DNA of 64,000 nucleotides from Cinnamomum chago (lineage: Eukaryota; Streptophyta; Magnoliopsida; Laurales; Lauraceae), in contig CP142452.1 in NCBI GenBank assembly GCA_038049695.1, forward strand, positions 54,642,501 through 54,706,500, in the 5' to 3' direction. The notes beneath the pieces were generated by a model. The model saw only the letters and a list, made by a program, of their open reading frames with translations, made no database searches and was not told where the DNA came from. Shown here piece after piece: positions 55,002 through 64,000 of the stretch. Both the position numbers and the translations under genes were made by a program. The number at the start of each line of letters is the position of its first letter. Position 1 is the first letter of the stretch.

Positions 55002-58000
55002 GAAGGAACAACCCCTCGATCTCGAGGGTGATCTTCCAAACAAAGACCCTTCTCCAGAAGCTCTTGAAGTTGGTAGAGGTACCCGTTCTAGCCGGGATTA
55101 CCACAAAAACTACAACCAACCTTCTGCTTCTTAGGTAAATCCTTCGGGAAAACAAGCTGTAAACGCCCCTAGTGGCAAGGATAATGAAAATGCAGGCCCC
55201 AAGGAGGCTTTCAAGTACGACTTGATTCAGCACTTCAAACACATACCTGCACGTCTGCACATCCTAGACTTATTACGAATGTCACCACAAACTCGTGATA
55301 GTCTCATTTCAGAACTACAAATGCTGGATGCGGATGTCGACAAACATGCCCCACAAGTCCTACAAATTGAAATGGACTATAGGGTCAAAAAATCAAAAAC
55401 TCCCTCAAAAGGAGAAAAGAAGAAAACTGAGGGATCCTGCATCGAATGCCTCTCGGTTCAAAAAGCAGCAAGTGCAACCATCGCCTTCACCAAGGAAGAC
55501 CTCCTGCTAGGCGAGACAAAGCACAACCGACCCCTGTACTTCACCGGGTACATCAAAGAGGTGCCAGTACGCAGAATCCAGATCGATCCAGGTTCTGCAC
55601 TCAACCTCATCTCCACTTCGGCACTCGAAGAACTGGGCATTCCGCCTAGCAAGCTGAGCCACACGTCTGTGTCCATCTTTGGATATGATGGCAGCGCTCA
55701 AAGGCCGATCGGCAAAATCAGGTTCAAGTTGCAAATCGGTGATCTTATCTCCGAGGTCACTGTCTATGTAATAAAGACCCCTTCATGCTACAACATCCTT
55801 CTCGGACGCCCCTGGATACACGAGAATGGTGTTGTCCCTTCGACTTTACATCAGTGCATCAAGTTCGTTGGCAATGACGGCTTGATACATCGAGTGTTTG
55901 CAGACAAAAAGCCCTTCAAAGGCAAAGAAGTCTATTTCACAGATGCTCAGATGTACAAAGATGAAAAAGAAGAAAGGGAGGAAGAAACAACACCCTTTGC
56001 CGAAAATCTCCAGAAAGACAAAGGCAAGGCTCCTCAGCAATCACCGGAAGAAAACAAACCCTCTATCAAAACCGAAGAGAATAATCAATCTCCCTTCATG
56101 GTCTCCCTCAAGTCTTCAAAGCCTCTGGTGATCACCACCAAAGCAAAGAAGACAAAACAAAAGGCTGGGGGCAAGTTTGCTGTCCCCTTCGTGTCTATCT
56201 TGCAAGACACGGATTCGGACTCAGAGCCAGAAGATGACACATCGTCAAGCCAAGTTGATGATCAACAAGTTCAGCCCGCTCTCACTCCGATGGAGACAAC
56301 CGTTGACATAGAAGATCCGGCATCTGCTTCCTTCGTTGTTCCAGCAACATCAGCAGAAGAAAAGCCAATCTTCTTCCATAAATAGGGAGTTTCTTCATCA
56401 AATTCTTCGCTTGAACCTTTCCAAAATGAAGGTATGCCTCAACTATCCCTGTATAGTCCAATGGCACAAGCTATCATGAAGAAAATGGGCTACGACGCTC
56501 AGAACCCAATCAGTTTGGGAGATGGCCGTGGGATTATCAAGCCATTGGAACCAACCCTAACCAAAAGTCAACTGGAAGGTTGGAAACCCCACCGCCACAT
56601 AGAAAAGTCTTCACATGGGCTGGGGTATGATCCTGACGCTCCCTTGAGACAGTTGACACAAAGGCTGCAAAGTCATCTTGCCGACCAAGCCTCAACATCT
56701 CATATTAATGAAGACATCGATCTCCCTGGATATCTCTTTGAAGAGTTGACAGTCAAGGATCCAGGAAGTTCATCCAATTGGTACGATTTCTCTAATGATG
56801 AAGAGGAATTGTCCGATGATACAGACACACGGTTCTCTGGCCCAGAAGAACCACTGTCTCCAAAAGAAGTGCCCTACTTCGACCTAGTTTCAACAGGTGA
56901 TTGGGACCATCTCATTGCAAATCTTGAGAAAAGTACCAATCAAGAAGACCCATGGACAAAAGCAGAGCCGTGGTCTGTAGATACCTTTGGAACTCCAGAA
57001 GGCTTTGTTGGGCTGGAAGCCTCCGAAAATATTGTGGAGGAACCACCTTCAAACCTTCCAACTGAAGATTCTGTTCAAAAGATAGACTTGGGAACACCTG
57101 AAAACCCACGTCCTGTATTCATAAGCAAGAATATAAAGGATGATGAGTTACCCGAGTATATCGCGTTTCTTCATGAGTTCGTTGATTGTTTCGCATGGTC
57201 TTACGCTGAGATGCCTGGCTTAGACCCCAAAATAGCAGTCCACAAACTCAATCTTCAAAAAGATATCAAGCCTGTCAAACAAGGCCAAAGAAGGTTCCGT
57301 CCTGACGTGATGGACAAAATCGAACAAGAAGCTCAAAAACTCAAAAGCGTTGGCTTCATCCGTGAGGAACAACATCCTGAATGGTTGGCCAACATCGTCC
57401 CCGTGACAAAGAAAAATGGGCAAATCAGGGTCTGCATTGATTACAGAGACCTGAACAATGCATGCCCAAAAGATGAATTCCCGCTCCCTATACCAGAGGT
57501 GATGATCGACAACACCTGTGGGTTCGAGGAAATGACATTCATGGATGGCTTTTCTGGCTACAATCAGATAAAGATGCATCCTGAAGATGAAAAACACACA
57601 TCATTTCGGACCCCATTTGGCGTGTATTGCTACACGGTCATGCCATTTGGTCTGAAAAACACCGGTGTGACATAACAGAGGGCTATGATGAAGATATTCC
57701 AAGATATGCAGCACAAGACGATCGAATGTTATGTCGACGACCTCGCCGTCAAAAGCAAAAGAAAAGAAGACCATCTCAAAGATCTTCGAGAAATCTTCCT
57801 CCGACTTCGCAAACACAAGCTGCGGATGAATCCCCTGAAATACTTATTCGGTGTCTCATCGGGTACGTTCCTCGGATTCATAGTTCGGAAAATCGGAATA
57901 GAACTTGACCCCATCAAAGTCAAGGCTATCCTAGAAATGCCATCTCCAAGAACCTTAAGACAATTAAAAGGGCTCCAAGGAAGATTAGCATACATTCGAC

Positions 58001-60407
58001 GGTTCATCTCCAACCTATCAGGGAAGTGCCGTCTATTCTCTCGGTTAATGAAGAAACGTGTCGATTTTGTCTGGGATATTGAATGTGAAGCCGCGTTCCA
58101 GGACATCAAGTCGTACCTGACTAAACCTCCAGTGTTGGCTACCCCCACAACTGGAAAACCATTCATCTTGTACACAAAAGCCCTTGACTGTTCTTTAGGC
58201 GCTCTACTCGTACAAAAGAATGACGAGGGAAAAGAAGCTGCTCTATATTACCTTAGCCGCATGTTGATAGGTGCAGAGCATCGCTACTCTCCAGTCGAAA
58301 AAGAATGCTTGGCAGTGATGTTCGCCGTACAAAAACTGCGTCACTACCTGCTATCCAACACAGTGTACCTGATTTCGAGGATCAACCTCCTAAAGGTCCT
58401 TGCACAAAAGCAGGTTCTCTCAATGCCCGACTGGCAAAATGGTCCATCCTCCTGTCACAATTTGACATTAGGTATGTACCACAAAAAGCAATCAAAGGCC
58501 AAGCTCTAGCAGACTTCCTCGCGGAGCATCCATTGCCTAAAGATTCTCCACTCAGGGATGACCTCCCAGACGAATCGGTCTACAGTGTGGAGACTTCCTT
58601 ATCAAATGCTTCCTGGCACATGTACTTCGATGGCGCAACCAGGACAAATGAAAAGGGAAATCAAATATCGGGAATTGGCATTCTCTTTGTTAGTCCCGAC
58701 AAATACATGATTCCGCATGCATTCTCGCTACTGGAACCATGTTCAAATAATGCAGCTGAGTACCAAGCCCTCATCATAGGATTGGAGCTCGCCCTTGAAT
58801 CCGGCAACACTACGCTGGAAGCTTTTGGAGACTCTCAACTGATCGTCAACCAGATGAATCAGAAATTTGAAGTCAGAAAGCCCGATCTGTTGCCTTACTA
58901 CAACAAGGCACAATCGCTTCGACAAAAGTTCGACATCTGTCACATCACCCACATCCTCAGAGGTGAAAACATTCGTGCAGATGCCCTGGCTGGACTTGCT
59001 GCGTCTATGGCAATCCAAGAAGGGGAAAACATGCAAGTTACAGTGTGTCAAAAAAGGATTCTCCCTCCTCTCAACACACATCAAGCAGTTGCTGAATGCC
59101 ACCAAGTGGTTGGAAGTTGGATCTCCGTCCTTAAACCTCTGATCGGCGACTGGAGGGATCCGTTCATTGATTACATAATGTTCGGAATCCTACCTGAAGA
59201 TCCAAAAGAACGGGTAAGCATCCAAAGACGAGCCCCGAACTTTCATTTGGATATTCCTTCAAAAATGCTGTATAGAAAATCCTACAACGGAGTACTTCTA
59301 CACTGCTTGTCACAATAAGAAGCTGAAGAAACACTCAAAGAAGTACATGCTGGTCTTTGTGGAGCCCATCAGGCTGGCCCTAAGCTCTACGATCAGATAA
59401 AAAGGTTAGGTTATTATTGGCCTACCATGGTGGCTGATGCAATGCAATTTGCTAAGCGCTGCCAACAATGCCAAATTCATGGAGACTATGTCCACATGCC
59501 TCCAGAATGGCTGCATCCTACAGCGATCTCATGGCCTTTTGAAGCCTGGGGTATGGACATCATAGGTCCTATCTCCCCTCCATCGAGCAAAGGTCATCGC
59601 TTCATCTTCGCGGCTACGGATTATTTCTCCAAGTGGTCAGAAGCATTTGCGCTTAGTGAAATGAAGACCTCATCAGTCCTTCAGTTCTTGCGCACCAACA
59701 TCATTTGTCGCTTCGGCATACCTAAAAGATTCGTCCATGATAACGGACCACAGTTCCGCGATCACCGATTCTACAAGTTCTGCGACAAATACAAAATCCA
59801 AAGTTGTCCTTCAACTCCGTACAATCCGGCGGCGAATGGGCTAGCAGAGGCCTTCAAAAAGATACTCTGCAAAATCCTCAAGAAAATGGTCTCTAGTCAC
59901 AAAAGAGATTGGGGCGACAAACTGCCTGAAGCTTTGTGGGCCTATCGAACCACAGTTCGAGGACCAACCCATAGCACACCATTCTCCTTGGTCTATGGAT
60001 GCGAAGCTGTTGTCCCTTTGGAGGTTCAAATTCCTTCCTTAAGGGTATCTCTACAAAATGACATGACGCAAGAAAGCAATGTCAAATTGAGACTCCAAGA
60101 GCTGGATAACCTCGATGAGAGACGGCTCGAAGCTCTACAAAGCATTGAACTCTACCAAGCACGCATGGCAGGATCTTTTGACAAGAAGGTCAGGCAACGC
60201 GCCTACAAAAAGGGAGACTTGGTTCTTACAGTAAAAAGACCAATGGTTTTTGCCAACAAATCCAAAGGAAAATTTGAACCAAAATGGGAGGGACCTTTCG
60301 TCATCGACAAAGTCTTCTCCAACGGCGCATACGCTCTTCTAAACATGGAGGGTGACAGATGTATGCTGCCCATCAATGGGAAGTTCTTGAAGCGGTACTA
60401 CCCTTGA
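55002..60407 (+). pseudogene. Element 2 pol: protease, G-patch-like, RT, RNase H, archaeal-type RNase H, integrase
   Basis: Order: linker; protease at about 55,545-55,860 (IQIDPGSALNLIS … YNILLGRPWI); G-patch-like motifs at 56,440-56,650 (MKKMGYDAQNP, GLGYDPDAP); RT at about 57,180-58,060 with intact YVDD (57,730-57,741); RNase H at about 58,130-58,500; second RNase H at about 58,610-58,990 (MYFDGATRTNEKGN, SNNAAEYQAL), marking the Tat clade; integrase zinc finger at about 59,340-59,480; and DDE core (GMDII, HDNGPQF, NGLAEAF) to a C-terminal tail ending at 60,407. Lesions: TAG 55,132-55,134, TAG 56,383-56,385, TAA 57,673-57,675 in RT (Tyr in element 1), a one-base deletion near 58,402, and TAA 59,316-59,318 (Lys in element 1). 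The single-base nature of each lesion suggests recent inactivation. Confidence 0.93.
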
Positions 60408-60992
60408 AGGCTTCTTCCATCGGGTCAGAGCGACGCCTGCACGGCCAAAGCCTATTCCTAGGTATCTGCTCGTCAAACCCACTCCTTTTGGAATTTTCAT
60501 CCTCTTGTTGAAATTTCTAAAAAAAAACCCCTCAAAACAATGTTTCTTTCATCGTTTCACTGTTAAAAAAAAAACAAATCCAAAAATCCAAGTTTATGAG
60601 CCTCTTCCCAAACTTGACCAAAATTTTCGATCCTTGAACCCAAAATTCATGGTTTGAAACAAAATCAGGACCTAGGGATTTTTAGTCCTAGTCCACCCCG
60701 GCTTTTACCACCAAAATGGTTTTGAGTCAAAATTTACGACCCTCATGTCTTTAAACAAAAAATGGTTTTTTAAAAACCGCAGGGAAGCGACGTTCAGTCG
60801 ATACTTGCAAAACCCAAAATCGGAAGGATGCGATACCCATTCGATACTTCCAAAACCCCAAAATTTCAAAAATCATGGAGACGCAACGTTCCAGTTGATA
60901 TCCACAACCCAAATTTCAAAAAAAACAAAAAACAAAACAAAGGTTCGAAAAAACCTCAAAATTCAAAAATCGTGGGGAAGCGACATTCCATC
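60408..60992 (+). mobile_element. Element 2 region 3' of pol, with short tandem repeats
   Basis: Non-coding. From 60,775 to 60,992 about four imperfect units share GGAAGCGACGTTCAGTCGAT-type starts and CAAAACCCAAAATTTCAAAAATC-like ends. The last unit is cut by the chromovirus LTR at …CGACATTCCATC. No antisense ORF is visible before the interruption. Confidence 0.7.
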
Positions 60993-63887
60993 TGTCGCGA
61001 CCCCGGAACGGATCCCAGGCCCCGCGACGGTGTTGATTGTGATTATTCTTATTTGATCATTGTTTTCCCACAGGTTCCCGCGGTGAGGATTCCCAAAGAC
61101 ACGCGGAATCTGGCTCACACGTACACGATTTGCGGAAGCGTGTAGCAAAACACAACTAGATAAGCACCAGTAAAATATTTAGGTGCTATCACAATAATAT
61201 ACAAGACAAAGTATCAAAGGAATAAGTTAACAAGGCATTCCCAAACATAGTTCAAGTTATAAGTTTAACACGAAAGTAAGTTAAGTTTAGTACAACCCAT
61301 AAGAGACCAATAAAGGTCAATACAATCTCAAAATAACCAAAAGAAACCCCAAGACTGAAGGTGACGAAACTCGAGAACCAGTCCGACATCTAAATGACAT
61401 CGTCGGGCTGCCACTCTCTCACGGGAGTTGGCTCACAAGCCTCCTCCTGACGCTCCTCCTCAAAGGCAACGTCTCCTGCACCTGGGCACCAATAAACAAG
61501 GGTCAAACACGACGGTTTGGCAGGTAATCAATGTAGGCATGAACATGAACAATAACATTTAGAGAAAACATGTAAGCAAATCTTTGGTATGAAGTACTAT
61601 CAAAGCTGAGATACATTTTCAAGAATACGAACAAAACTGAGATACCAAAACAAACTAGCATGAGTACATAATATATCATGAATAGTTACAATCCACAAAG
61701 AGCCCATCCTTTCTCTATCATTTATATAATGAAAAGAGCAAGCACGCACGACAAGCACGATATACATAATATAAGCACGACACGATTTCCCACAAAGACG
61801 GGAATTCCGGCCGCGGAACCGGACACGCACGATGTGTAATAAATACACGACCAGTCTGCAGACAGTCCACATGTTTAAAGACCCCCAGGCAGTGGATCAG
61901 ACTAAAAGGGCAGTCTAAGCTCAGTGGTGTTTACTTAATTCATGAATGCACAAAACACGCGAAACACGGTCTAAACACGTCGAGATAAGAAAAAGGGGGA
62001 AATCACTTATAGAAACACGATGAACACGACTAGCACGGGCATAATTAATATGCATAACACGCTTAGGAAGTGATCCCCTTTTTCTTGGAACACATTTTCA
62101 AAACTAGCTTGTACTAAACTTCAAAATGAGTACTCGATGATATTCATTATATCAAACTAAGGTACGAACACAAAGCCTATCAAGCACATGTGAGGACCCT
62201 TGATTGATCTTTGTGTATTCGAAGCCCAAATGTTGGAATTTGGAATAGAGTTGGTGTCCCGGAAGTTCAAGACATCTCGAGTTTTGAGTACACAATATCA
62301 AGCTAAAGGTCACTTAACATGTTCTAGTTTTCACTCTTGCAAAACTTCTTCAAAACTAGGAATTGGTCAATTTCGGTCAGCTTGCGGTCAGCTGGCGGCT
62401 AGCCGAAATAGAAACTGGCGGCTAGCCGTAAGCTGGCCGTAGGGCTGACCGCTGAAAACCCAGGTCTGATGTTGCTCTCTGGAAAAGGAACCGTAATAAT
62501 TTCGGTTGGCTTACGGTTAGCCGCAAGGGAAATGGCGGCTAGCCGTGAGCTAACCGCAGGGCTGACCGCAGGACCCTGAAGCAAAAGTCAGCTACTGGAA
62601 AAGGAACCGCTGATTTCGGTTGGCTCGCGGTTAGCCGAAATGGGAATTACGGCTAGCCACCAGCTGACCGAAACTGCACGGGAAGTACAGTTCAGTGCAG
62701 ATTTTCCACATTTCCTTCTTCTCTTCTTCTTGTTTTTCATTCCACCTGCACTCCCTGAGCCTCCATGCTCTCCAAGGGATAAAATACACATTTCTCACAA
62801 TCCCAAACATCCAATCCAAGGAAAACATGATCATGAAGCTTATAAACATTTTCATATGCAAAATTTCCGAAAACAACAATGTAGCTTAAAATATACATGC
62901 ACAATGGTCCTATAGAGATTACTTGCCTTGCCCAAATGCTAATAATCCTCTCCAAGCACTTCACTCAAAAGCTAAGCCAACACTACAAGAAAACCCAAGA
63001 GAAAACACACAAACTCACTCAAAAATGGAACCAAAGAACCCATTTTAACAAAAGGGTTTGCAAACATGAACAACATAATCTTGAGGAACCAAAATAACTC
63101 TATGAAAGACATGAGTTGAAGCTCTTACCTAGAAGGGGTCAAACAAGAGAAAGAGAATGAAATGAAGCTTTTGCCCAACTTAGAACCTCAAGAAACTTGC
63201 ATCAATGGAGAGCTTATGATGAGAGGAAGAAATTGGTAGTCTTAGAATTTTCTTTGGAGCCTTCTAGCTAGATCAAGTAAGGAGAGGAAGATGGAAGGAG
63301 AAAAGAGGTTTTCTCACTTGCCCTAGACTCAAAAGTTGCAGAGATTGGGAAATGAATGAAAAGGGAGGGGAAAGGGGATTAAGTGATGACTCATGGGCCC
63401 CATTTGGCTTGAAGTTGAAGTGACTAAAACATGGTCTTGTGGGCCTCGGATGATTTCAACGAAGAAGGATAAAATGATCGTCGAAATATCTAGTTTCCAA
63501 AAAGTATATTTTTGACATGGTTTTGAGATCTCGAAAATTGTGTCCAGATTTGTGCAAGAAAGACAATTTTACCCTCCTTGGGCCAAAACATGGGTTTTTG
63601 GGCTTCAAACATGAATGGTCTTAAAACGAAAGTTGTAACACATAAAAAGATCATTCAAATGAAATCAAAACCACACTCACACGGAAAACGATACGATCTT
63701 CCCAAGTTTACACGTGCACTCAAGCCTTCTTGAGTGTGTCTAACCAATACTAAACGTTCTCAAAATTCCCAAAGCTATGTCCAGGACTAAAGCTAATCAC
63801 TTCTAACCCAACCACAACTAAACCCACTTAAGACTAAACACATACTAATCGCACACTAATCGAACTGGTCTAGGTCGGGGTCTAACA
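60993..63887 (-). mobile_element. 3' LTR of a chromovirus (Tekay/Del-like), 2.9 kb
   Basis: TGTCGCGACCCCGGAACGG … AGGTCGGGGTCTAACA on the + strand. A purine tract and the pol C-terminus adjoin it on the right (- strand), so it is the 3' LTR of an element extending beyond the window. Its termini resemble the solo LTR at 5,307-8,406. Both share an ACTGAACTGT segment beside the palindrome cluster, but here the palindrome is CGGCTAGCCG. The expected left target copy is CCATC (60,988-60,992). Confidence 0.88.
62396..62659. repeat. Cluster of CGGCTAGCCG palindromes in the chromovirus 3' LTR
   Basis: Copies or one-base variants start at 62396, 62419, 62514, 62536, 62628 and 62650, giving three pairs spaced 23, 22 and 22 bp. 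Weaker half-words (AAGCTGGCCG, GAGCTAACCG, GGGCTGACCG) follow at 11-12 bp steps. No clear TATA box was found next to this cluster. Confidence 0.9.
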
Positions 63888-63902
63888 TCCTCCACCCCTT
63901 AG
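63888..63902 (-). other. Polypurine tract of the chromovirus
   Basis: CTAAGGGGTGGAGGA on the - strand (complement of 63,888-63,902), directly before the LTR start TGTTAGACCCCGACC. Confidence 0.82.
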
Positions 63903-63924
63903 GATATTTGGTCCACCAAATAAA

Positions 63925-64000
63925 TCAAACATTTACCTCAGGTAAAAGGTGTGGATACTTTCTCTGCACTTGCTCTCTCAACTCCCAGGTGGCTTCCTCT
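63925..64000 (-). CDS. C-terminal end of chromovirus pol (chromodomain tail), partial
   Basis: The last 24 codons read EEATWELREQVQRKYPHLLP and then EVNV, stop. ATWE followed by a basic …YPHL ending is the usual end of plant chromovirus integrases after the chromodomain, which targets heterochromatin. The rest of the gene lies outside the window. Confidence 0.85.
   Translation of the reverse strand, partial: EEATWELREQVQRKYPHLLPEVNV

Noticed and set aside
1..64000. Possible host gene, tRNA or rRNA
   Set aside because: Every sizeable conserved coding region could be assigned to a transposable element. No tRNA cloverleaf or rRNA sequence was recognised by eye; a dedicated tRNA or rRNA search was not possible.

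Overview
This window is plant nuclear DNA, almost certainly from an angiosperm and probably a eudicot. It consists essentially of nested transposable elements. I found no convincing host gene, rRNA, tRNA or CRISPR array. The plant assignment rests on several things: Ty3/gypsy Tat-clade polyproteins with two RNase H domains, Ty1/copia elements primed by initiator tRNA-Met, a chromovirus with a C-terminal chromodomain tail, a CACTA (En/Spm) transposon with TNP2 and Ulp1-type genes, and GT-AG introns in several element genes.

Layout. (1) 1-18,515: an old, heavily mutated Tat-type gypsy element, 'element 1', on the + strand. It shows the LTR tail, PBS, leader, gag-pol pseudogene and an antisense extra ORF near its 3' end. 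Two solo LTRs interrupt it: a chromovirus-type LTR at 5,307-8,406 (TSD CTGGG) and a Tat-type LTR at 13,366-15,834 (TSD GTCAG). (2) 18,516-38,994: pieces of further Tat elements on the - strand. LTR fragment A (18,516-19,212) is cut by 3' LTR B (19,213-21,772). B's internal region holds tandem repeats and the promoter of a spliced antisense ORF (aORF). (3) 22,944-37,230: a 14.3-kb CACTA transposon with TSD TTC, sitting in the 5' UTR of that aORF. It carries TNP2, a Transposase_24/Ulp1 gene, and a truncated copia-like element encoding a 'putative plant transposon protein'. (4) 38,995-60,992: a second Tat element, 'element 2', on the + strand, inserted into the aORF exon. It has a complete 5' LTR, a PBS, a leader with ~154-bp repeats, and nearly full gag-pol with a handful of lesions. 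Its gag-pol is split at 47,121-55,001 by a young non-autonomous copia element (TSD GAAGG). (5) 60,993-64,000: the 3' end of a chromovirus on the - strand, running off the right edge.

The genes do not form a host pathway; each set belongs to one element. Element 1 is dead, with many stops and RT YVDD changed to YVYD. Element 2 is a recently damaged copy. TNP2 and most of the second CACTA gene look open. The nesting gives a relative age order: element 1, then LTR A and B, then CACTA and element 2, then the copia element.

The most unusual signal crosses element families. Four different LTRs (two chromovirus, two copia) carry clusters of a 10-bp perfect palindrome of form CGSYYRRSCG. The word differs by family (CGCTCGAGCG, CGGCTAGCCG or CGGTCGACCG), but copies recur at 20-23 bp spacing (about two helical turns), and in three of the four LTRs the cluster lies just upstream of a TATA box. 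A second signal is that the Tat LTRs are built of units whose spacings cluster at 147-148 and 158 bp.
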